From positions 1 to 6,413 of the forward strand of contig CAZOEW010000194.1 of the NCBI GenBank assembly GCA_964578935.1: DNA of 6,413 nucleotides, given 5' to 3'. This stretch comes from JAQYVL01 sp964578935. Its GTDB lineage: Bacteria; Desulfobacterota; Desulfobacteria; Desulfobacterales; SURF-7. Shown piece by piece: positions 1-6,365 of this stretch. A program made the position numbers and the translations under genes. Position 1 is the stretch's first letter; each line of letters opens with the position of its first letter. Below the pieces are notes generated by a model. It was not told the origin of the DNA, ran no database searches, and was given only the letters and a program-made list of their open reading frames with translations.

Positions 1-384
1 GCGATACAGTCGCTGGCGCCCATCGAAGTCGGCAGAATCAAAAAGTTCCTGGGCATGGAAAGAGAACCCATTGATACTTTTGACAGGTTGATCCTCTTTT
101 TTAACGGCGCGTCTGAATTATTCATACCCGATTTTATGAATGCGAAGTTGAGTTTTACGAAAAAAAACACAGTGCACTGGGAATTTAAACCCAGGCAATG
201 CTTTGCCTATAAAGGCATGCAGAGAATCGGGGTGCTCGATGAATATGAATGCGGGGTCATTTACAGAATCGAGTGCTGGATCAGGAGCCTTGGAATCTCC
301 TATGAGGTAGTTCCCAGGGTAACAACCTGCCTGATGCGGGAAAATGGATTCTGCGATGGCGATTTTACAGCCCATTTTGCGTAA
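1..384 (+). CDS. DUF6125-like protein, 5' end cut off by the window
   Basis: The frame is open from base 1 to a TAA at 382-384, giving 127 visible residues, so this is the C-terminal part of a gene that starts outside the window. The ATG at 55 is probably internal, because the 18 codons before it read as ordinary protein (AIQSLAPIEVGRIKKFLG). The arrangement resembles DUF6125 proteins, which are distantly related to L-2-amino-thiazoline-4-carboxylate hydrolase-like proteins. It shows an IEVGRIKKFLG helix, a segment around VHWEFKPRQC, then a Cys-Gly (YECG), a Trp in a helix, and a Cys pair near the end (TTCLMRENGFCDGDF). No function is established that I know of, and the family call is from pattern memory only. 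The next gene starts 55 bases downstream on the same strand, so co-transcription is likely. No signal peptide or membrane segment is visible. Confidence 0.55.
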   Translation, partial: AIQSLAPIEVGRIKKFLGMEREPIDTFDRLILFFNGASELFIPDFMNAKLSFTKKNTVHWEFKPRQCFAYKGMQRIGVLDEYECGVIYRIECWIRSLGISYEVVPRVTTCLMRENGFCDGDFTAHFA

Positions 385-439
385 AAGGTCTGGCTTGACT
401 TTGATGTGACTTCTACGCGGATACACGGTACAGGCATAT

Positions 440-1255
440 ATGATGAGCTTTCAGGAAAAAAGAATTTTAGGGAAAACGGGACTTGCGGTTGGGAGGCTGG
501 GCATATCCTCCAGCTTCGGTGCGCCGACTGACGCCTATGAAGAGGCTTTTGAGAAAGGATGCAATTACTTCACCTGGGGATCATTTTTCAGGGGCCGGTC
601 ATCTGCAATGAAAACAGCGATCAAAAATATCGCCATGAAAAACCGGAGAGACAATCTGGTGGTCTCCATTGTGAGCTATGCGCATAACGCATATCTGACG
701 GAAAAATTTTTTGTGCAGGGGTTGAAAGCCCTGGGAATCGAATATGCGGATGTTCTGCTTCTGGGGTACTTCTCAAAACAGCCGCGCAAAAGCATACTTG
801 AGGGCGCAATGCGGTTGAGGGAAAAAGGGCTGGTTCGCTTTCTGGGAATTACAAGCCACAACCGGAAACTGCTTCCGGAGCTTCACCGGGAAGGCATATT
901 CGATGTGTTTCATATCCGATATAATGCTGCGAATCGGGGGGCGGAGGTTGATGCGTTTCCATACCTTACCGGTGATAACAGGCCCGGAATCGTATCCTTT
1001 ACGGCAACGCGCTGGAGACAGCTTTTAAAGCAGAAAAAAATGCCGAAAAATGAAAAGGCGCTGAGCGCGGTGGATTGTTATCGATTTGTTCTGTCAAACC
1101 CTGCTGTTGATGTCTGCATGCTCGGCGCCAGTTCATTGCAGCAGATGCGGGAAAATTTAACTGCTCTGGAATCCGGCCCGTTAACGGAAAAGGAGCTTTC
1201 AAGGATTCATAAGATCGGTGATCATCTATATCAAAAAAAACCTTTTCTATCGTGA
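440..1255 (+). CDS. Aldo/keto reductase-like protein lacking the catalytic tetrad
   Basis: This 271-residue protein has the aldo/keto reductase (AKR) (beta/alpha)8 plan. The N-terminus is RILGKTGLAVGRLG (8-21), LGIEYADVLLLG lies at 98-109, the strand KGLVRFLGITSHN follows, and the C-terminal cofactor-side segment contains NPAVDVCMLGASS. The family normally uses Asp, Tyr, Lys and His. Here the Asp site of the usual NFFDTA motif is Thr45, the Tyr five residues later is Phe50, no Lys occurs between 68 and 88 where the catalytic Lys belongs, and the His ending the YiDLyllH motif is Gly109. The rest of the fold is intact, so this looks like a divergent subfamily rather than a decayed gene. Ordinary NAD(P)H-dependent carbonyl reduction is doubtful. 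Two adjacent ATGs (440 and 443) are possible starts, with only a weak CAGG upstream. The methyltransferase gene follows after 44 bases. Confidence 0.85.
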   Translation: MMSFQEKRILGKTGLAVGRLGISSSFGAPTDAYEEAFEKGCNYFTWGSFFRGRSSAMKTAIKNIAMKNRRDNLVVSIVSYAHNAYLTEKFFVQGLKALGIEYADVLLLGYFSKQPRKSILEGAMRLREKGLVRFLGITSHNRKLLPELHREGIFDVFHIRYNAANRGAEVDAFPYLTGDNRPGIVSFTATRWRQLLKQKKMPKNEKALSAVDCYRFVLSNPAVDVCMLGASSLQQMRENLTALESGPLTEKELSRIHKIGDHLYQKKPFLS

Positions 1256-1299
1256 TGACTTCATAAAAAATCCTTTTTTTAATCCCCAGGGCATGGTTT

Positions 1300-1920
1300 A
1301 TGAAATTAAACAGGCTTGAATTCTTTTTAATGAACAATCCGTTCCGGGCATTTATCCAGGAAAGATATGAATTGCCGATTCTCCGCAAGATGGTTTCCGC
1401 AAAAGGCCTTGAACGCGTCCTCGAAATCGGATGCGGCAATGGGGCCGGTACGAGGCTGATCAACAAGTATTTCAGCCCGGGAAATATCACGGCAATCGAT
1501 CTGGATGAAAAAATGATTCAAATCGCGGAAAAAAACAACCGCGCTGAAAACATCTCCTTTATGGTGATGGATGCATCGAAACTGGATTTTCCGGATAATG
1601 CTTTTGATGCGGTATTTAATTTCGGCATTATCCACCATATCCCGAACTGGAAAAAATGCCTGAATGAATTAAAACGGGTTTTAAAAAAGAATGGAGAACT
1701 GATCCTGGAGGACCTTTCCATTGAATCCTTTTCCGGATTTCCGGGAAAAATATACCGATCTTTTCTGGCGCACCCCTATGAGCAGATGTACTCGGTCGAT
1801 GATTTCACCCGCTACGCAAAAGGGATTGGATTTACGATCCGGAATTTTCAGGCATCCAATCCGATGAGGCTGTTCCGGTTCTTCTCGATGACGGCAGGAA
1901 ACAGAAAATCTGAACCATAA
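1300..1920 (+). CDS. Class I SAM-dependent methyltransferase
   Basis: This 206-residue protein has a Rossmann-like methyltransferase fold of the Methyltransf_11/25 type. Motif I is VLEIGCGNG at 40-48, which binds S-adenosylmethionine. The acidic end of strand 2 is AIDLDEKM with Asp67 or Asp69. Motif III is MDASKLDF around 91-97, and FNFGIIHHIPNW (106-117) is the motif IV/post-strand-4 region. The N-terminal NRLEFFLMNNPFRAF segment precedes the fold and is familiar from small methyltransferases in Desulfobacterota. The substrate cannot be read from the sequence; a small molecule is more likely than nucleic acid. The ATG at 1300 has a CCAGGG about 9 bases upstream; an out-of-frame ATG at 1293 leads to a stop within nine codons. 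The gene lies 44 bases after the aldo/keto reductase-like gene, probably in one operon, and converges on the minus-strand iron-sulfur gene. Confidence 0.9.
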   Translation: MKLNRLEFFLMNNPFRAFIQERYELPILRKMVSAKGLERVLEIGCGNGAGTRLINKYFSPGNITAIDLDEKMIQIAEKNNRAENISFMVMDASKLDFPDNAFDAVFNFGIIHHIPNWKKCLNELKRVLKKNGELILEDLSIESFSGFPGKIYRSFLAHPYEQMYSVDDFTRYAKGIGFTIRNFQASNPMRLFRFFSMTAGNRKSEP

Positions 1921-1962
1921 AACAGGCCCCGATATCTCCATTCGCAAGGTTCAGAGCCTGCT

Positions 1963-3153
1963 TCATGCCGTGATCCTGCATTCCGACTTTTTCAGCACCG
2001 GCAGAAACACCATCCGTTCATGGGGAACCAGTTCGATATTGTTCTGCCTGCACTGAAACGCGCATTGCCCGCATCCAATGCAGATATCGCTGTTCAAGGT
2101 TGCCTTTTTATCCTTTACCTTCATTGCCGTGGTGGGGCAGTACTTCTCGCAATTGCCGCATCCCTTGCAGTTTTCCTCGCTTTTAACCCGGGCCACGTAT
2201 GAGCTTTGATATCGCAAGGGCATGATACCCATGTTGTACGGTTTTAAAATACCGCAGCAGTCCCAGCAGCAGTTGCAGATGGCCACCGGCGGGAGGCTGT
2301 GATCATCCCTTTCATGAATAACGGAATGAACCGCTCCCCGTTCGCGGACTTCTTTCAAAATATCGATTGCTTCCACTTTGGAGATCTTCCTCCCATACCC
2401 AAAGCTGACCCAGGCATTTGCCATATCTCCGAATGCCATGCAGGATTCCCTGGGTATCTCGTGTGTACAGGAAGAGTCCAGAAGATTTTTGCCATGCCGG
2501 CAGACACATGGGAAGATGGCGATGGCATCCTGTTCTCCAAATTTTTCAACAAGCTCATTGACACGAAAGGTAGGATAGACTTCTGAATCCTGGGGCGAGA
2601 TTTCGGTGTTTATCGGAATTGTCTTTTTCTTGTTCCTGCCCTTATTTTCCGGATTCATGATGACTGCATCCTGGGTTGGCTTAATAAAAGGACGAAGAAC
2701 CACATTCTGTATGTTGCGCAGGGGGAAAAAATTAAATTTGACAAAAAATTCGAAAAACGCATTCCATTTTTTTGAGAATTCTTTTTCCTGGGGCTTGCCC
2801 ATAAGGTAATGCATCATGGCTTCGTACCACCCCACGGCAATGGCGTTTAACCGGTATTTCTCTTTGCCGTCGCTGTCATGTTCCATGTGGACCAGCCCTT
2901 TGCGCTGCATGGTCTCAAAAAAGGGTTTAAAATCCTTGTCGGTCATGCCGGCGGCCTGTACCGCCTGTTCATAATCATACAGCCCGGTACCCATTTTAAG
3001 AAGATAGTCCAGCTCATCATCGCCGGTCGTGAGATCCATCATCTCGACAAGTGGCGGCGCAATGGGGATAAACCGCCTGTTCTGTTTGTTCATCATGGAA
3101 AGGATGGTTTTGATCTTTTTCTTCCGGGTGGATGATATTTTTGATTGTGCCAT
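1963..3153 (-). CDS. Cysteine-rich iron-sulfur protein with a winged-helix-like N-terminus and 2x[4Fe-4S]
   Basis: This 396-residue soluble protein has three parts. Residues 1-115 look like a helix-turn-helix or winged-helix fold, ending in MQRKGLVHMEHDSDGKEKYR, where a beta-wing would sit. The middle (about 179-304) has a cysteine block shared with the next gene upstream: CVCR (216-219), C229, C238, then CNCCWDCC (293-300). The C-terminus is a bacterial ferredoxin domain with Cys 329, 332, 335, 339 and 358, 361, 364, 368, each spaced CxxCxxCxxxC; the second motif has Arg in place of the usual Pro. The fold should carry two [4Fe-4S] clusters; whether the nine upstream cysteines bind a further centre is unknown. 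GGAGGT seven bases before the ATG supports this start. It is the last gene of the operon, 38 bases after its paralogue. I know of no assigned function; a redox or redox-sensing role is inferred. Confidence 0.85.
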   Translation of the reverse strand: MAQSKISSTRKKKIKTILSMMNKQNRRFIPIAPPLVEMMDLTTGDDELDYLLKMGTGLYDYEQAVQAAGMTDKDFKPFFETMQRKGLVHMEHDSDGKEKYRLNAIAVGWYEAMMHYLMGKPQEKEFSKKWNAFFEFFVKFNFFPLRNIQNVVLRPFIKPTQDAVIMNPENKGRNKKKTIPINTEISPQDSEVYPTFRVNELVEKFGEQDAIAIFPCVCRHGKNLLDSSCTHEIPRESCMAFGDMANAWVSFGYGRKISKVEAIDILKEVRERGAVHSVIHERDDHSLPPVAICNCCWDCCGILKPYNMGIMPLRYQSSYVARVKSEENCKGCGNCEKYCPTTAMKVKDKKATLNSDICIGCGQCAFQCRQNNIELVPHERMVFLPVLKKSECRITA

Positions 3154-3191
3154 CGGGTTACCTCCATGTTATCAAAATTGCTTGTTACTGA

Positions 3192-4016
3192 TTATTTGTA
3201 ATCGATCAGCCGGTCTATTCGATCATAAACATCGGCCACAGCTTCCTCCAGGTCGAAAACATCCGCGCGGATCGCGTTTGACGGGCAGACGGTCATACAA
3301 TGGCCGCATCCCTTGCACAGGCCGTCATCATAGAAAAGCCTGCCGTCCTGTAAAGACCGTGCGCCGACAAAGCATGCATCCACGCATAACCCACATGAAT
3401 TGCAGCGGGAATAATCGGTTTCGATCATCAATCCTTTCAGCTTGACCAGCGAATCTTGTGAAACCTCCGGAAGGTACTTCACGGAATTTTTTATGATGCA
3501 GCAGCATCGACAGCAGAAGCATACGGTTAAAAGCTTTCCCTGATCGCGAACCCCCCAGATATAATTGTCCGCCTTGAACCTTCCGACAAACGGAACAAGA
3601 CCGTTTTCAATACAGCGGTCCACGTGTTCAAGCGCCTCATCCATACCGACATGCCTGCTGACTCCGGTATCAATTTCTCTGCTTCCCTCCCCCAGAAGCA
3701 TACATCCCAGCTCAATTGGATGGTTTTTACATTTATTCCCGTCCCGGCATGTGCATCGTTTAATGATGATGCGATGGGCGGAACGCCTGATGATTTCTTT
3801 CAGGACACGCTGAGGCAGCAGGGAATCACCGGTTCCGCGTATACCCTGGTTGATGGGCAGGTAGGTTATATCAAAATTGTTTCCGCTTAAAACCGGAACC
3901 GTAAGACGGCCTGAGAGCCTTCCAAGTAACGTGGTTTGCGTCTCCCGCAGGAGTTTTCGAACCAGGGGAAATAAAAAAGCCTGGAGAGACATCCACCATT
4001 CCGGGCGTATTGACAT
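3192..4016 (-). CDS. Cysteine-rich 2x[4Fe-4S] protein, shorter paralogue of the operon's last gene
   Basis: This 274-residue protein is homologous to the gene after it from an [I/L]PIN motif (53-56 here, 179-182 there) to the end of the ferredoxin domain. It has CTCR (88-91), C96, C105, then CFCCRCCC (166-173), followed by two CxxCxxCxxxC motifs at 205-215 and 234-244. The first ferredoxin motif ends in CF rather than CP. It lacks the winged-helix-like N-terminus of its paralogue and instead begins with a Trp-rich, basic, partly hydrophobic segment (EWWMSLQAFLFPLV, 6-19) that could touch a membrane or partner protein; it is not a clear signal peptide. GAGAGG lies eight bases before the ATG. 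The gene is 40 bases after the FixX-like gene and 38 before its paralogue. It is probably an electron carrier in the same complex or pathway, by context only. Confidence 0.85.
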   Translation of the reverse strand: MSIRPEWWMSLQAFLFPLVRKLLRETQTTLLGRLSGRLTVPVLSGNNFDITYLPINQGIRGTGDSLLPQRVLKEIIRRSAHRIIIKRCTCRDGNKCKNHPIELGCMLLGEGSREIDTGVSRHVGMDEALEHVDRCIENGLVPFVGRFKADNYIWGVRDQGKLLTVCFCCRCCCIIKNSVKYLPEVSQDSLVKLKGLMIETDYSRCNSCGLCVDACFVGARSLQDGRLFYDDGLCKGCGHCMTVCPSNAIRADVFDLEEAVADVYDRIDRLIDYK

Positions 4017-4056
4017 ATCAGGAACCTCTCTTTTTTTTACAGCTCAATTCCGATAG

Positions 4057-4326
4057 CTATCCCCATTTTGTTTTAAATCCCGTTCCGCCCGGGGGCCAGG
4101 AGAACAATACGGCATCCGCTTCGCAGACATACCAGCAGGCACCGCATTCCATACACGTTTCAAGGGTTTTGATGTGTGCCTTTTTGTTTTTGAATTCGTA
4201 GCATCCTCCTAAACAGACTTTCATACAGTTCGCGCAACCCGTGCATTTTTCAAGGTCGATTTGTATAAAATCTCCGGCACCCGGCACCCACTCCACGCCC
4301 GGAATATCAGGAAACGATTTCGTCAT
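4057..4326 (-). CDS. FixX-like ferredoxin with two [4Fe-4S] motifs
   Basis: This 89-residue ferredoxin follows the FixC-like gene by 19 bases. The first cluster motif is C28-x2-C31-x2-C34-x3-C38, followed by LGGC rather than a Pro. The second is C58-x2-C61-x2-C64-x3-C68. The C-terminal tail FSWPPGGTGFKTKWG (75-89) resembles the conserved W-x-P-x-G-G-x-G-x-x-x-x-x-G end of FixX and of the ferredoxin domain of electron-transfer-flavoprotein:quinone oxidoreductase (ETF-QO). FixX is the partner of FixC, taking electrons from the flavoprotein. The frame extends ten codons further upstream to an ATG at 4356, but that start would overlap the FixC-like stop codon. The ATG at 4326 has GGAGG six bases before it, so it is chosen. 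Confidence 0.85.
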   Translation of the reverse strand: MTKSFPDIPGVEWVPGAGDFIQIDLEKCTGCANCMKVCLGGCYEFKNKKAHIKTLETCMECGACWYVCEADAVLFSWPPGGTGFKTKWG

Positions 4327-4330
4327 ATTA

Positions 4331-4337
4331 TCCCTCC
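4331..4337 (-). promoter_or_regulatory. Ribosome binding site of the FixX-like gene
   Basis: The minus strand reads GGAGGGATAATATG, with GGAGG six bases before the ATG at 4326. It lies between the FixC-like stop (4346-4348) and this ATG, and it decides in favour of the 89-residue form over the 99-residue form that would start at 4356. Confidence 0.75.
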
Positions 4338-4345
4338 ATTTTCGC

Positions 4346-6025
4346 CTATGCCTCAAAATCAGATGGATCTGAATTCAGGATCGCACTGATGAACCGCTGA
4401 CTGAGCGGTTCAAACTTGTAATCCAGTTTTTTCACCCGCAGATATACCGGCTCCAGAAAAGGAAGAAGAGCCCGCATAACTGGATTGGCCGCTCCGGACA
4501 GAGGCATGAGAAGAGCCGCTGCCAGTTTTATGAACGGCCCGAATATGGAAAGTTTGAGATCCATCAACCGCAGATAAAATTTCAGGCCTGCGCCCTTTCT
4601 CCTGCCGGAAGGTCTTTTGTTCACTTCTCCGGCATTCTCCCCGCTCCGGTCAAAGTGATCATGGTGCCAGTTGTAGTAGAACCTCAGAAACATCCGCACC
4701 CACTTCCCGATCACGGCAGGATCTTTTTTGATAAATTCCAGGGTGATCTTCATCAGGGCCGTGCTGCCATACTGACAGAAGCCAAGGCCCCAACCGTCAT
4801 GGATGCATTTTCTCAGTTTTTTTTCATCATGATCCTTTTGCGCATACCGGAGATTATACCGGTTGGTGGACGTAATGGCCCACTGAATAATCGGATGCGC
4901 TTTTATGCGGTCATCATAGCGTTTCAGAAATGCAGCGGAGGTGTCATGATGCCGAATAGCTTCAATGGCGACATCCGCCGCGATATCGGCGGAATACCAG
5001 GCAGTCGGAACACCGTCGCAAAGCTCGGTGTTTTCCAGGCCGGCAGCATCGCCGATGAGGAGTATGCCGGCTGCATAGTTGGGCATGTTCCGCAGCCGCT
5101 CGTTCAGACCGACAAATATTTCAAACCCGTCCCACATGTGTGCCCGAAGACGGGTGAGTGGTGCCACCTCATCCCGCCACCAGGGCAGCCCGGCAGTAAT
5201 TTTTTCATGATATTTTTTCAGGTCGGAAGCAACATTATACACTGGCCCTTCATCATTTCTGAGGCACTGGTCCTGCATTAAATGCAGGCTGTCCCGGTAT
5301 GGCCAGACCATCAAGCCATTGCCATGTCCCAGAGGCGGAGCGATTTTCTGCTCATCCCATCCCCAGCAGAAGCGAAGGGAAAACCCAAATATCCGGTCAA
5401 TATCCTTTTTTTCCATGTCGTAGACATAAACATCGGCAAGGGAAATGGTGTCCGGCGGATATTTTTCCCGGATTCCGGCCTTAATGGCCAGCAACCCGTG
5501 CGAGCCTTCTGCGTCGATAATGATTTCAGCCTGGATGATCTCTCCGTTTTCTGTTTTCACCCCGGTTACGCACCCGTTGTTCCGGACCAGATCCACCACG
5601 GTCACGGAGGTTCGCAGCTCGGCGCCAGCCTTTATCGCCTGCTCCATTTCCCACTGGCAAAACGCTTTGCAGTATGCATTATAACCGAGGGTAAATACGG
5701 GTGAAAACGGTTTGGGAACCTTCATGGTGTCGTCAATATGGATTTCTCCGGCATCGATATCTGTTATGATATAGTTGATAATTCCATCCACCGGCCTTTC
5801 AATCGGCGGATTTCCATCCCGGATAAAATCCGGTCCGAACAAAAACCCATGAAAGGGAATGGTCAGCCCGGAAATGATTTTATCGCCGACATTTTCAGAC
5901 CGTTCGATAATAAGGGTCTTCAACCCTGCTTTCGCACATTTTTGTGCGGCCGCGGCCCCGCCAAAACCGCCTCCGATGACCACAACATCAACCTTCTCGC
6001 TCAAGGTTTCCGCCGGTTTTTCCAA
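4346..6025 (-). CDS. FixC-like FAD-dependent oxidoreductase with C-terminal extension
   Basis: This 559-residue flavoprotein belongs to the FixC / geranylgeranyl reductase-like / ETF:quinone oxidoreductase group. The dinucleotide-binding motif VVVIGGGFGG lies at 14-23, with Glu41 at the end of strand 2 to bind the adenosine ribose. IIDAEGSHG (169-177) is the DG-type motif, and GILLIGDAAG (320-329) is the second FAD-binding GD motif. It is followed by ENTELCDGVPTAWYSADIAA, matching the G...A..SG..AA region of FixC. FixC proteins are about 430 residues, so roughly the last 110-130 residues are extra. They are basic and include a hydrophobic stretch near 492-524 that may lie at a membrane. The expected role is two-electron transfer from a donor such as ETF toward the ferredoxin and quinone pool; the donor is not seen here. 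It is the first gene of the minus-strand operon. The start is TTG: GGGAGG lies just upstream and no ATG exists between the preceding in-frame stop and this codon. Confidence 0.88.
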   Translation of the reverse strand: MEKPAETLSEKVDVVVIGGGFGGAAAAQKCAKAGLKTLIIERSENVGDKIISGLTIPFHGFLFGPDFIRDGNPPIERPVDGIINYIITDIDAGEIHIDDTMKVPKPFSPVFTLGYNAYCKAFCQWEMEQAIKAGAELRTSVTVVDLVRNNGCVTGVKTENGEIIQAEIIIDAEGSHGLLAIKAGIREKYPPDTISLADVYVYDMEKKDIDRIFGFSLRFCWGWDEQKIAPPLGHGNGLMVWPYRDSLHLMQDQCLRNDEGPVYNVASDLKKYHEKITAGLPWWRDEVAPLTRLRAHMWDGFEIFVGLNERLRNMPNYAAGILLIGDAAGLENTELCDGVPTAWYSADIAADVAIEAIRHHDTSAAFLKRYDDRIKAHPIIQWAITSTNRYNLRYAQKDHDEKKLRKCIHDGWGLGFCQYGSTALMKITLEFIKKDPAVIGKWVRMFLRFYYNWHHDHFDRSGENAGEVNKRPSGRRKGAGLKFYLRLMDLKLSIFGPFIKLAAALLMPLSGAANPVMRALLPFLEPVYLRVKKLDYKFEPLSQRFISAILNSDPSDFEA

Positions 6026-6030
6026 TGCTC

Positions 6031-6036
6031 CCTCCC
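6031..6036 (-). promoter_or_regulatory. Ribosome binding site before the TTG start of the FixC-like gene
   Basis: The minus strand reads GGGAGGGAGCATTGGAA, with a strong Shine-Dalgarno sequence five bases before the TTG at 6025-6023. Reading upstream in frame, a TGA at 6055-6053 is reached without passing an ATG, so TTG is the only convincing start. Confidence 0.7.
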
Positions 6037-6329
6037 GCGATGTTTCAAAAAATCAAGGTGGATGAAAACCTGTTCCTTTTTGCTATATCATCAAATCCAG
6101 AGGAAGCAAAGCCTGAAAAAAACCATTCCCGCCGGTTAAAAACCTGTAAAAATCCGGATGCGTCTGCCATATAAAATAATCATTACAAACAGACAGAAAT
6201 ATGATAGTCAGATTGAAAACTCCAGTGACTCAAACAGGATCGGAAAAGGTGCGGCATCTTTGCGCAACCGTTCGGATTGCCTCTCTTTGCCGGGGGTTCG
6301 GGTAATCAATACGGTCATGCTCTCAGTTC

Positions 6330-6354
6330 ATTCAACAATTTTATGGGATTGAAT
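6330..6354. repeat. Inverted repeat ATTCAA-N13-TTGAAT, possible operator
   Basis: Two perfect six-base arms are separated by 13 bases, ending only two bases before the GGAG ribosome binding site of the plus-strand dehydrogenase. The position would suit a repressor site for that gene. Arms this short in A/T-rich DNA can occur by chance, so the operator reading is weak. Confidence 0.25.
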
Positions 6355-6365
6355 TTGGAGACGAT

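Larger units (their letters stand above)
6026..6365. promoter_or_regulatory. Divergent intergenic region (340 bases)
   Basis: This stretch separates the minus-strand FixC-like operon from the plus-strand dehydrogenase and should hold both promoters. I see no convincing -35/-10 pair and no -24/-12 sigma-54 site. Visible elements are an A/T-rich run at about 6168-6180, a nine-base direct repeat AAAACCTGT at 6065-6073 and 6139-6147 (74 bases apart), an imperfect dyad GCAACCG/CGGATTGC at 6264-6280, and a perfect inverted repeat ATTCAA/TTGAAT at 6330-6354. A 64-codon plus-strand frame at 6158-6352 has no good ribosome binding site and is not called as a gene. Confidence 0.5.

Noticed and set aside
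999..1490. A 163-codon minus-strand frame across the AKR-like and methyltransferase genes
   Set aside because: It spans two well-supported genes and the gap between them on the opposite strand, and its translation matches no domain I recognise.
1921..1962. Possible bidirectional terminator between the convergent genes (CAGGC at 1923-1927 pairing with GCCTG at 1956-1960)
   Set aside because: The stem is only five base pairs with a 28-base loop and no T-run follows on either strand.
4327..4356. Longer start of the FixX-like gene at 4356 (adds MRHRRKWRDN)
   Set aside because: It overlaps the upstream stop codon, has no ribosome binding site, and adds residues not expected in the family, whereas the ATG at 4326 has a strong one.
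4655..5704. Long plus-strand frames (208 and 140 codons) opposite the FixC-like gene
   Set aside because: They are antisense to a gene with clear FAD-binding motifs, show no recognisable domain and have no ribosome binding sites.
6147..6177. Sigma-70-like -10 sequence (TATAAA/TAAAAT) on the plus strand
   Set aside because: No acceptable -35 hexamer lies 16-18 bases upstream, and the run is simply A/T-rich.
6158..6352. A 64-codon plus-strand frame in the divergent intergenic region
   Set aside because: There is no ribosome binding site before its ATG, the composition is low in structure, and it fills a region expected to hold promoters.
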